NCBI GenBank assembly: GCA_910578645.1
Contig: CAJTQI010000001.1
Span: 682,001 to 746,000 of the forward strand
Reading direction: 5' to 3'
Source of the DNA: an uncultured Lachnospiraceae bacterium
Lineage (GTDB): Bacteria > Bacillota > Clostridia > Lachnospirales > Lachnospiraceae
Length of the DNA: 64,000 nucleotides
Of this stretch, positions 50,056 to 57,267 are shown in pieces (position 1 is the first letter of the stretch; each line of letters begins with the position of its first letter). Under the pieces are notes generated by a model. It had not been told where the DNA came from. It ran no database searches and saw nothing but the letters and a program-made list of their open reading frames with translations. A program made the position numbers and the translations under genes.

Positions 50056-51051
50056 TTAATTTTCGTTTTCTTTGTAAAAGATATCTAAGATTAATTCAAA
50101 TAAGGTGGCTTCGTCAGGATAAAATTCTTCGTATTCTTCGCCCATGGCCGTTATTCCCGTTACTTGATGGAAACTCTGTTCATCAAATTGGTATTGGGGC
50201 AGGATAGATGCCAGATACAAGATTTCCGGGAAGGATAAATCCGTGGTCATCTGCGGGGCAATTTCATGGTAAAGCTGAAGTGCCACGAAAGGATTGCTTT
50301 TGACAGAATGGGTGGCGGCCTCGATGAAGCCGTCAAGGTACTGTGCCTGGCGCATTGTCCGCATATCTACTGAGGCGAACAAGTTGATATCCCTGTATTT
50401 TACATACCAGTAGGCGCTTTCGCCAATTAAATGAATCTGACGGCCTTTTACAAGACTTTCATCCGCCCGGGTCAGGTCTTCCAGCACTTCCACATCCACG
50501 CCGCCAACAGTATCGTTTATGACAGGGACAGCATCGATGTTTACTGCGGCATAGCCGTGAATTGGAAGATTATAAAATAGTTTCTTTACCGTCTCCAACT
50601 GATAAGCACAGCTTTCTTCGCGGTTGTTGCCGTAGGCATATTGCAATGCAATCTGGGCAGGAAATGTGGTAAGATAATTACTTTCTTCGTCATAAAAATC
50701 AATATCTGTCATAGTGTTTCGATTGATACCGATGACCTTAATTGTCTTGCCGGCGGTGTCGAGAACCGTAAGGAATAGGGCGTCAGCCTGACCGCTATTG
50801 CCGTCATCGGTTTCCCAAGGCTCGAAAGTCTCCTTCCCTTTATCGATGCCCATGACTAAAAATGTAAGGATATCGTCATTGTATTCATAAAGTGTATTCT
50901 GATATTTTACGCGTCCGGGTGATGTGACCATCCTGCTTTGCAGACGTTTCTTTCCGATTGCTTTAGTGATTTCAAATGCACCTATGAGCAATATGACCAG
51001 AACCATGATGACACTAACTGCCACAAGCAGTTTTTTCTTTTTGTTGTGCAT
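50056..51051 (-). CDS. LytR-CpsA-Psr (LCP) family protein
   Basis: 331 residues from the ATG at 51051 (GGGGA six bases upstream; an ATG at 51063 is possible). A single membrane anchor (LLVAVSVIMVLVILLIGAFEI) precedes an extracytoplasmic LCP domain. Recognisable blocks are ILTFLVMGIDKG, QADALFLTVLDTAGKTIKVIGINRNTMTDI, and a GGVDVEV turn with DMRTMRQAQYLDGF. The conserved Arg residues appear in part (NRNT, DMRTMRQ). LCP enzymes transfer glycan polymers from lipid carrier to peptidoglycan. It is first in a leftward cluster with the sortase-like and secreted proteins. Its upstream region is the invertible cassette, so its transcription could change with orientation. Confidence 0.8.
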   Translation of the reverse strand: MHNKKKKLLVAVSVIMVLVILLIGAFEITKAIGKKRLQSRMVTSPGRVKYQNTLYEYNDDILTFLVMGIDKGKETFEPWETDDGNSGQADALFLTVLDTAGKTIKVIGINRNTMTDIDFYDEESNYLTTFPAQIALQYAYGNNREESCAYQLETVKKLFYNLPIHGYAAVNIDAVPVINDTVGGVDVEVLEDLTRADESLVKGRQIHLIGESAYWYVKYRDINLFASVDMRTMRQAQYLDGFIEAATHSVKSNPFVALQLYHEIAPQMTTDLSFPEILYLASILPQYQFDEQSFHQVTGITAMGEEYEEFYPDEATLFELILDIFYKENEN

Positions 51052-51086
51052 ATTAATCCCCATTTCAGAGCGTTCTACACGACGGC

Positions 51087-51104
51087 ACTTTGCCAGTGCA
51101 AAGT
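51087..51104. repeat. Short inverted repeat ahead of the LCP gene
   Basis: ACTTTGC / GCAAAGT with CAGT loop, 36 bases upstream of the LCP start. A leader hairpin or operator is possible. Confidence 0.4.
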
Positions 51105-51138
51105 CGTGAATCTCAAAGTTGCGTTACCATCAGGGCTT

Positions 51139-51203
51139 ATTTGTGATACTTTGATACAAATAGACGTGTGATAAAATAAGCTTAATAGCTGATTTTATCA
51201 CAC
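51139..51203. repeat. Two adjacent inverted repeats in the LCP leader region
   Basis: First, ATTTGT (51139-51144) / ACAAAT (51156-51161), which also encloses a GATAC-TTT-GATAC direct repeat. Second, a 38-base near-perfect palindrome: GTGTGATAAAAT (51166-51177) / ATTTTATCACAC (51192-51203) with inner AGCT-TAAT-AGCT. No T-tract follows on either strand, so a protein-binding or RNA-structure role is more likely than termination. Confidence 0.6.
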
Positions 51204-51226
51204 TAATCTTCACGCTTTTCCATAAT

Positions 51227-51258
51227 CTGCAAACTTTGGGCTGTAAGCACAAAATTGC
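51227..51258 (-). repeat. Dispersed intergenic repeat, family 1, copy 3 (diverged)
   Basis: On the plus strand it reads CTGCAAACTTTGGGC then TGTAAGCACAAAATTGC, matching the reverse complement of the 25950-25979 element with a few changes and short indels. It lies between the recombinase cassette and the LCP gene. Confidence 0.5.
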
Positions 51259-51275
51259 ATGCGATGCTGCTTAAT

Positions 51276-51305
51276 ATATAAAATCGTAAAACTTAGATTT
51301 TTCAA
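51276..51305 (-). promoter_or_regulatory. Fixed leftward promoter candidate for the LCP gene
   Basis: On the minus strand TTGAAA, 18 bases, TTATAT. It lies outside the invertible segment, so it could drive the LCP cluster regardless of orientation. The match is moderate. Confidence 0.4.
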
Positions 51306-51357
51306 CCTAATATTCTGCATATTTGTTGCCAGTTTCCAGGAAGTTTCAGCAGACACT

Positions 51358-51384
51358 TTTCGTAAAATGCTTGGTTTTACGAAA
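51358..51384 (+). repeat. Left recombination site of the invertible cassette
   Basis: Arms TTTCGTAAAA (51358-51367) and TTTTACGAAA (51375-51384) are perfect complements around a 7-base asymmetric spacer TGCTTGG. It is the exact reverse complement of the right site at 52622-52648, 27 of 27 bases. Confidence 0.9.
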
Positions 51385-51439
51385 GAGCAAACCGGAAACA
51401 TAACTTCCCGTCAAATGATTATGTTGTGCAACTTATTGT

Positions 51440-51468
51440 ATAATACTCTTTTTTTGTAGAAAACGCAA
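51440..51468 (-). promoter_or_regulatory. Leftward promoter candidate inside the invertible segment
   Basis: On the minus strand TTGCGT (plus 51463-51468), 17 bases, TATTAT (plus 51440-51445). In the orientation given it points across the left site toward the LCP gene; after inversion it would point right. Its -10 overlaps a plus-strand TATAAT (51439-51444) that could serve the recombinase. Confidence 0.5.
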
Positions 51469-51500
51469 TATTTTTCAATATAAAATCTTATTGGAGAAGT

Positions 51501-51524
51501 ACTTTTCCGAATTAAACGAAAAGT
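51501..51524. repeat. Inverted repeat upstream of the recombinase gene
   Basis: ACTTTTC (51501-51507) / GAAAAGT (51518-51524) with a 10-base loop. It resembles the outer half of the recombination arms (CTTTTCG) and may be an accessory or autoregulatory binding site. Confidence 0.4.
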
Positions 51525-51570
51525 ATTTTTCCACAAACAATATTTCATACAAAAGAAGGGAGCATGAATA

Positions 51571-52629
51571 ATGATGAACATGCCAAACAACATTTTTAAG
51601 AGAAAAGATAACACTGCAAAAGAGGCTATGAGAAAAACCGGTTTTACACCCGGAAAATGCACACTGTCAGATGCATCGCACCTATGGATGCAGTCACAGA
51701 AAGCTTATTGGAAACCGGGTACTTACTCTGTCTACAGTCATCTATTGACGAAATATATCCTGCCTTATTGGGACAACACAAAAATAAACAAGATTACAGA
51801 TGAATCTATGAATAATTTCGCCTCTTATCTGTCGTCACAATCTCAGGAGCATGCTTTGTCCAGAACATACATATCGCAAATCTGCGCTACCGTAAGGCGT
51901 ATTTTAGTTTACATGAATAAAAAATACCATTGCAAAATCACCGTTCCCTGTAATCCGGTCACAAAGAGACAAACCCGTCAAGTTATCCTCCCTGACACTG
52001 CTTCTCTTACACTATTGGAAAAGTACTTATCAGACCATTGTGAGGAAGATACTTGCCTTGGTATATTGATTGCATTCCACACGGGAATCCGCATCGGCGA
52101 ATTGAGCGCCCTGACATGGAATGATATTAATATAGAAGAAGAAATTATTTATATCCGCAAAAATCTTCTGCGTGTTACAGATAAAGAGGCGCTTTGCACA
52201 GACGGTAAAAAGATGACCCAAATTGTCCAGCAATGCCCGAAGACATCTGATTCTTTCAGAATCGTACCTATCTCCTCAAAACTAATTCCCTTTCTGAAGT
52301 TATACCAAAAACATGATGAACGATATGTAGTCAGCGGTGTCAAAAACCCCTGGGCCGAACCACGTACCATTCAATACCGTTTCAAAAACATTCTAAAAAA
52401 ATGCGGCGTAGATTATTTTAATTTCCATATGCTTCGTCATGCTTTCGCAACGAGATGTGTCGCCATGGGTTTGGATGTAAAAAGTTTAAGCGAAATCTTA
52501 GGTCATAGTAATATCCAGATTACGCTGAATCTATACGTACACTCAACTACCCAGCAAAAGAAACAACTCATGAAACAATATGACTCTTTTTTTCAACGCA
52601 CTTCTCCAACCTCCTCTACCTTTTCGTAA
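51571..52629 (+). CDS. Tyrosine site-specific recombinase
   Basis: 352 residues from the ATG at 51571 (GAAGGGAG at 8 bases). The N-terminal SAM-like core-binding domain (about 25-130) includes WKPGTYSVYSHLLTKYILPYW. The catalytic domain has the Arg in HTGIRIGELSALTW near 172, HMLRHAFATR near 285, ILGHSNIQITLNLY with the His and nucleophilic Tyr near 320. All catalytic residues are in place, so it should be active. It is placed between inverted 27-base sites, which are its likely substrates. The stop codon TAA is formed by the right site (TCG TAA). No excisionase or other mobility gene is linked. Base composition is slightly AT-richer than its neighbours. Confidence 0.92.
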   Translation: MMNMPNNIFKRKDNTAKEAMRKTGFTPGKCTLSDASHLWMQSQKAYWKPGTYSVYSHLLTKYILPYWDNTKINKITDESMNNFASYLSSQSQEHALSRTYISQICATVRRILVYMNKKYHCKITVPCNPVTKRQTRQVILPDTASLTLLEKYLSDHCEEDTCLGILIAFHTGIRIGELSALTWNDINIEEEIIYIRKNLLRVTDKEALCTDGKKMTQIVQQCPKTSDSFRIVPISSKLIPFLKLYQKHDERYVVSGVKNPWAEPRTIQYRFKNILKKCGVDYFNFHMLRHAFATRCVAMGLDVKSLSEILGHSNIQITLNLYVHSTTQQKKQLMKQYDSFFQRTSPTSSTFS

Positions 52630-52648
52630 AACCAAGCATTTTACGAAA
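52622..52648 (-). repeat. Right recombination site of the invertible cassette
   Basis: Same arms as the left site (52622-52631 and 52639-52648) with spacer CCAAGCA, the reverse complement of the left spacer. It is followed by GA and seven T, so the 10-bp hairpin also forms an intrinsic terminator for rightward transcription. Confidence 0.9.
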
Positions 52649-52847
52649 GATTTTTTTGTTTTTACGGGGAGTGCCGATTGTTATGAAGCGGCCTGAAAAT
52701 GACATGAAATGCATGGCAGCCACCTTTATGGGCGAAACATTTAGGACGATATATTTTATAACGATACTATCAAAATATCCGCTGCCGCAAGACTTCTAGG
52801 CCGGGCAACGGCAGGAAGACGGCATGGAATGAAGAGGAGGCGGGGCT

Positions 52848-53453
52848 ATGAATATTCGTATACAAGGAATCAACACTTCTTTTTTTGGCGGAGGCCTGTT
52901 GCATGGAAACCGTGGATTAAAGAGCACGCAGGAAAAATTGGAACGGCAAGAAGAACGTGACAGTAAGGTGGCTTTTTATGAGCAGCAAAAAGAGAATTTG
53001 AAAAATATGAAATGTAACACTGTTGAGGAGATTGCAAAAAAGCTCGATATGTTCCACTCTTATGAGGAAGAGATTCTGGCGGCAAAAATTGTTTACAACA
53101 ATGAACAGATGATGCATATCATGGATGAGTCGCGGGAAATGGGAGAGAAGATTGCCGAAGCGGTGGAGAAGATGGAACCGAAAACTCCTGAGGAAAGGCT
53201 AGAGGATATGGCCGAAGAGGCTATGGGCATCGACGGAGACGACGGCATATTGGAAGAAGTGCTTGACGAAGTCGCAAAGATAGAGGAAGAACTGGAAGAG
53301 ACGGTGGAGGAAGAGCTGACCGAGGCGATGGTAGAGAGTAAAGATGCAGAAGGTATGGAAGATAAATATTTTGGCGCCGATACAGGATATTTGGCAGAGT
53401 ATGCGGACGAAGTGCAGAACAATATATATAAACCAATTGATATAAGGCTGTGA
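52848..53453 (+). CDS. Acidic coiled-coil protein of unknown function
   Basis: 201 residues with GAGGAGG before the ATG. A short Gly/Asn-rich N-terminus (FFGGGLLHGNRG) is followed by charged helices (STQEKLERQEERDSK to the middle) and a very acidic segment (LEEVLDEVAKIEEELEETVEEEL). It has no signal peptide or membrane helix. I do not recognise the family. It lies between the invertible cassette and the mbl-flagellar cluster, with a terminator after it, so it could be a cytoplasmic protein of the motility or cell-shape module, but context is the only clue. Confidence 0.7.
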   Translation: MNIRIQGINTSFFGGGLLHGNRGLKSTQEKLERQEERDSKVAFYEQQKENLKNMKCNTVEEIAKKLDMFHSYEEEILAAKIVYNNEQMMHIMDESREMGEKIAEAVEKMEPKTPEERLEDMAEEAMGIDGDDGILEEVLDEVAKIEEELEETVEEELTEAMVESKDAEGMEDKYFGADTGYLAEYADEVQNNIYKPIDIRL

Positions 53454-53664
53454 GCCAGGAGCTTTTTCATGGACAAGGTCGAAGAGTCGGAAAGAAATGT
53501 TTACTGAGGGTAGCTGCTTGTTAGAAATAGACTATAAAATGAATTGGATAATGTTATAGTTTTCCAACATTTGGCAGGAGAAACAGGATGGTTTTTTGTC
53601 GGCTAGGGTTAAGGAAAGTGAAAGACAGACCGATAAAAACTACGTAAGGCATGGAAGCCAAAAG
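53454..53664. other. Intergenic stretch before the terminator
   Basis: About 210 bases following the coiled-coil gene with no ORF, repeat or promoter that I can support. Confidence 0.5.
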
Positions 53665-53691
53665 CAGGACAGAAGGAGCTGTTCTGTTTTT
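53665..53691 (+). terminator. Intrinsic terminator before mbl
   Basis: CAGGACAG (53665-53672) / CTGTTCTG (53679-53686), one wobble, followed by five T. It separates the coiled-coil gene from the mbl promoter. Confidence 0.7.
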
Positions 53692-53730
53692 GGTGTTTTT
53701 CAATTTTTTCAAAAAAAACAATAAAAGCCT

Positions 53731-53758
53731 TTGAAAAACCATTTCTTTAGGTTATAAT
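53731..53758 (+). promoter_or_regulatory. Promoter of the mbl-flagellar rod operon
   Basis: TTGAAA (53731-53736), a 16-base spacer and a perfect TATAAT (53753-53758). This is a sigma-A pattern; no clear sigma-D box was seen. The leader is about 120 bases. Confidence 0.7.
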
Positions 53759-53885
53759 ATATCCAGCGTATTGCGCTTTTTAGGAGAAAACGGCGGAATA
53801 GAGGGCGCGACGCCATATCAATGTTTAGTTTGAGTGTAAATGGAAATTATTATAGAAAGACCATGGGAAAGGGGACCAAAGGGAA

Positions 53886-54878
53886 ATGCAGTACACAGAT
53901 ATCGGAATTGATTTGGGAACGGCTAGCATACTTGTTTATATCAGGGGCAAAGGCGTTGTGTTAAAGGAGCCCTCTGTTGTAGCTTTCGATAGAGACACGA
54001 GTAAGATTAAAGCAATCGGTGAAGATGCCAGGTTGATGCTTGGAAGAACGCCAGGCAACATTGTAGCGGTCAGGCCGTTGCGCCAAGGCGTTATCTCGGA
54101 TTACCAGGTCACAGAGAAGATGATGAAATATTTCATCCAAAAGGCTTTGGGCAAGAAGACATTCCGTAAACCCCGCATAGCGGTGTGTGTGCCTAGCGGT
54201 GTCACGGAAGTGGAGAAGAAAGCGGTGGAAGATGCCACATACCAGGCAGGGGCAAGGGAAGTTTCCATCATCGAAGAGCCAATCGCGGCAGCTATCGGTG
54301 CAGGTATAGACATTTCCAAGCCTTGCGGTAACATGATAGTTGATATTGGAGGCGGGACTTCCGATATCGCCGTTATTTCGCTTGGAGGTACGGTTGTGAG
54401 TGCTTCCATTAAGATTGCGGGAGACGATTTTGATGAGGCAATCGTGCGCTATATGCGTAAGAAACATAATCTTCTGATTGGTGAGAGGACGGCAGAAGAT
54501 TTGAAGATTAAAATTGGTTCGGCTTACAAGAGACCGGAAGTGGATTACATGGATGTGAGGGGACGTAATCTGGTCACAGGACTTCCGCGGACTGTCAAGG
54601 TTTCCTCTGAGGAGACGGAGGAAGCGCTGCATGAGACGACTGTACAGATTGTAGAGACAATCCACAGCGTTTTAGAGAAAACGCCACCGGAACTTGCGGC
54701 TGATATTGCAGACAGGGGAATTGTGCTTACAGGAGGAGGGAGCCTGTTGCGCGGATTGGAAGACCTGATTGCGGCTAAGACCGGCATTAACACGATGACG
54801 GCGGAAGACCCTATGACGGCGGTGGCTGTTGGAACGGGTAAATATGTAGAGTTCTTGGCGGGGTACCGCGAGGATTAA
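53886..54878 (+). CDS. mbl: MreB-like actin (Mbl)
   Basis: 330 residues. Actin-fold phosphate and adenosine motifs: DIGIDLGTASILVY near the start, NMIVDIGGGTSDIAVISLGG in the middle, GIVLTGGGSLLRGLEDLI near the end. The IAVCVPSGVTEVEKKAVEDA block is standard for MreB. It polymerises under the membrane and guides cell-wall synthesis along the cylinder. Immediate linkage to two flagellar rod-type genes matches the Bacillus mbl-flhO-flhP order, so Mbl is a better name than MreB. Confidence 0.92.
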   Translation: MQYTDIGIDLGTASILVYIRGKGVVLKEPSVVAFDRDTSKIKAIGEDARLMLGRTPGNIVAVRPLRQGVISDYQVTEKMMKYFIQKALGKKTFRKPRIAVCVPSGVTEVEKKAVEDATYQAGAREVSIIEEPIAAAIGAGIDISKPCGNMIVDIGGGTSDIAVISLGGTVVSASIKIAGDDFDEAIVRYMRKKHNLLIGERTAEDLKIKIGSAYKRPEVDYMDVRGRNLVTGLPRTVKVSSEETEEALHETTVQIVETIHSVLEKTPPELAADIADRGIVLTGGGSLLRGLEDLIAAKTGINTMTAEDPMTAVAVGTGKYVEFLAGYRED

Positions 54879-54895
54879 GAGAGGCAGGAGTAATT

Positions 54896-55753
54896 ATGCT
54901 TAAGGGTTTGTATACAGCGTACACGGGGATGATTAACGAGCAGCACAGAATGGATGTCATGACCAACAACTTGGCCAATGCGGACACCATCGGTTTTAAG
55001 AAAGAAGGTGCGACAAGCCAGGCTTTCGACAGTGTGCTTGCCTATAAGATTAAAGATTTGTCCGAGGCAGGGAATTTGCCTAAACTAATCAGCACTCCCA
55101 AGGCAATCGATGAGGCGGAAGTCAATAACGAAGCGAACGAGAATTATATGCAGAGGCGTGTCAGAAGGGTTGGCATGAATCTGGGTGTCAAGACCGGTGA
55201 GAATTATGTGGATTACTCCGAGGGGCCTATTAAGGAAACCGGAAATACATTTGACTTGGCGATTTCTGACAGAGGTTTTTTTGCAGTAGAATATACGAAT
55301 AAAGCGGATGAAACATCCACCAAGTATACAAGGGATGGCAACTTCACGATGGACCGTCAGGGATATCTGGTGACACGGGACGGAGATTTTGTGTTGGATA
55401 CGAATGGACGTCGGATTAGAATGAATACCGCATTGCCGGTGAGTATTGACCGTACCGGGTTGATTACCCAGGACGGTACGGAGGTGGCTACAATCGGACT
55501 GACAGATTTTGAAAATTATGATTATCTGCACCGATATGGGGAGAATTATTTTGAACCGGTGGATGGCGCGGAGGAGATAGAGTCGGAATCTGAGATTTAT
55601 TCGGGTTTCCTGGAGATGTCTAATATATCGATAGTCTCGGAGATGGTGAATATGATTGCCATCCAGAGACAATATGACAGCAACCAGAAAGTAATTACTA
55701 CATTTGATGAGACACTTGATACTGCGGTAAACCAGTTGGGCAGGGTGAAATAA
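54896..55753 (+). CDS. flhO: Flagellar hook-basal body protein, FlhO/FlgF-like
   Basis: 285 residues. The N-terminal rod/hook motif is MLKGLYTAYTGMINEQHRMDVMTNNLANADTIGFKKEG (recognised by NNLANADTIGFKK). The C-terminal rod helix is SIVSEMVNMIAIQRQYDSNQKVITTFDETL. The middle part is the usual beta domain. The proteins build the distal rod between basal body and hook and are exported by the flagellar type III apparatus. It sits 17 bases after mbl. Confidence 0.9.
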   Translation: MLKGLYTAYTGMINEQHRMDVMTNNLANADTIGFKKEGATSQAFDSVLAYKIKDLSEAGNLPKLISTPKAIDEAEVNNEANENYMQRRVRRVGMNLGVKTGENYVDYSEGPIKETGNTFDLAISDRGFFAVEYTNKADETSTKYTRDGNFTMDRQGYLVTRDGDFVLDTNGRRIRMNTALPVSIDRTGLITQDGTEVATIGLTDFENYDYLHRYGENYFEPVDGAEEIESESEIYSGFLEMSNISIVSEMVNMIAIQRQYDSNQKVITTFDETLDTAVNQLGRVK

Positions 55754-55778
55754 GTTAAATTATAGGAGGCGCTAGGAT

Positions 55779-56597
55779 ATGGTTAGAAGTTTATGGTCGG
55801 CAGCAACCGGCATGAATGCACAGCAGACGAATTTGGATACGATTGCCAACAATCTGGCAAATGTAAACTCGGTAGGGTATAAAACCCAGGTGGCACAGTT
55901 TAAATCACTTCTGTACCAGAATCTACAGACAGTTACAACGACGGCTAACGGTGACCCGAAGCCTACATCTTCACAGGTAGGATTAGGTGTCCGTACGTCT
56001 TCCATCAATTCCATTTTCAGACAGGGAAGTTTATTGGACTCGGACAGTGACACCGCTTTTGCGATTGAAGGAGTCGGATTCTTTGGTGTGCGCGGAGAGG
56101 ACGGCATTACATACTATACGAGAAACGGTGATTTTACATGGGCATTGGGTGGTAACGGCGGCATGACATTAACGAATGCGGATGGTCTTCCGGTATTGGA
56201 TTCTGAGGGACGTACGCTTTCCTTGCCCCGTACTTATATTGCGAGCAGGCTTTCCATTACGGAGGATGGGCAGATATGCTATCCCGACGACAGGAATAAC
56301 CCGCAGCCTATCGGCAGGAAAATCGGAACTTTCCAGTTCAGCAATCCGGGCGGTTTGATGAGGGTTGGCAATACACAGTTTGCAGTGACGGATGCAAGCG
56401 GCCGGGCGCTCAATGAAGACACCACGCCGGATGTTGACAAGAGCAGGATTGTACAGGGATATCTGGAAGGCTCTAACGTGCAGGTGGCGAATGAAATGGT
56501 AAACATGATTGTCACGCAGCGTGCTTATGAGATGAACTCCAAAGCAATCACGACTTCCGATGCAATGATGGAAGTTGCCAATAATCTGAAACGATAA
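55779..56597 (+). CDS. flhP: Flagellar hook-basal body protein, FlhP/FlgG-like
   Basis: 272 residues with the same architecture as its neighbour: VRSLWSAATGMNAQQTNLDTIANNLANVNSVGYK at the start (NNLANVNSVGYK is the signature) and VANEMVNMIVTQRAYEMNSKAITTSDAMMEVANNLKR at the end (in part QRAYEMNSKAI). It has the FlgG-type YYTRNGDFTW turn. It forms the distal rod. It is co-directional with mbl and flhO, with 25 bases between them. Confidence 0.92.
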   Translation: MVRSLWSAATGMNAQQTNLDTIANNLANVNSVGYKTQVAQFKSLLYQNLQTVTTTANGDPKPTSSQVGLGVRTSSINSIFRQGSLLDSDSDTAFAIEGVGFFGVRGEDGITYYTRNGDFTWALGGNGGMTLTNADGLPVLDSEGRTLSLPRTYIASRLSITEDGQICYPDDRNNPQPIGRKIGTFQFSNPGGLMRVGNTQFAVTDASGRALNEDTTPDVDKSRIVQGYLEGSNVQVANEMVNMIVTQRAYEMNSKAITTSDAMMEVANNLKR

Positions 56598-56695
56598 TAG
56601 CAGATAGAATACGGGCGCGTATGATATAGAACGTAGGAAAGGAAGCTGTACACGTACGTCATGGTGGCTGTTGTACAGAGCAGGGCAGAGTAATT

Positions 56696-57058
56696 ATGGA
56701 TTTAACAGGAATGGGAATATATACCGACTATATGACAGATGCCAACAGAGTGGCAGCGGAGAAACTGCAGAATCAATTGCAGAATACTGCCGAGGCAAAA
56801 GTGCAGGAGGACGATGCGCTCTTAGATGCCTGCAAACAGTTTGAAGCATATCTGTGGGAACAGGTTTATAAGGCGATGGATAAGTCCAGCAAGGTTTTTA
56901 CCAGTGATGATGACGGGCAGGACGGCTATGCATCCAATATGGTAGACTGTTTCAAAGACGCGGTAATTCAGCAGATTTCAGAACAGACGGCCGATGAGAA
57001 ATCAAATTCCCTGGCGTATATGTTGTACGAACAGGCGAAACGCAACTATGAAATGTAG
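56696..57058 (+). CDS. Flagellar rod-binding protein (FlgJ N-terminal type)
   Basis: 120 residues. The rod-binding module has DDALLDACKQFEAYLWEQVYKAMDKSS, matching the ACxxFEAxxxxxMxKAM pattern of FlgJ N-terminal domains, and a C-terminal helix ending in YEQAKRNYEM. It lacks the muramidase half of proteobacterial FlgJ, as is common in Firmicutes. It probably caps the growing rod. It lies 98 bases after flhP and ends the operon. Confidence 0.85.
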   Translation: MDLTGMGIYTDYMTDANRVAAEKLQNQLQNTAEAKVQEDDALLDACKQFEAYLWEQVYKAMDKSSKVFTSDDDGQDGYASNMVDCFKDAVIQQISEQTADEKSNSLAYMLYEQAKRNYEM

Positions 57059-57106
57059 AGGCTGAATAAGTTCTTTTTATCCTAGAGCAGAATATCTAAG
57101 TATATT

Positions 57107-57131
57107 ATAGGCTGTCATTCAGGCAGCCTAT
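57107..57131 (+). terminator. Terminator-like hairpin after the rod operon
   Basis: Perfect 8-bp stem ATAGGCTG (57107-57114) / CAGCCTAT (57124-57131) followed by a weak T-rich run. Confidence 0.6.
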
Positions 57132-57267
57132 TCTTGCATTCCAAAAACTTTCCCGCGGACGACTGTGTTTTCCCTTATTCTTTTTAAATGCTATATATTA
57201 ATCCCAATAGAAAATTGAAAATATCTAAGGTTTTAACATATCCTTTTTTATAGAAAGAACACACCCT

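Larger units (their letters stand above)
51358..52648 (+). mobile_element. Putative self-inverting tyrosine recombinase cassette
   Basis: A 1291-base segment bounded by two 27-base inverted sites and holding one complete gene, a tyrosine recombinase. Each site has the layout of a crossover site for this enzyme class (two recombinase-binding arms around a 6-8 base spacer). Spacers in opposite orientation predict inversion rather than excision. The recombinase stop codon falls inside the right site, and the palindromic arms keep it unchanged after inversion. The segment separates a leftward envelope cluster from a rightward gene ahead of mbl. Confidence 0.8.

Noticed and set aside
51358..52648. 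The 27-base repeats as attL/attR of an integrated element
   Set aside because: Attachment sites left by integration are direct repeats in the spacer; here the spacers are inverted, and only one gene lies between them.
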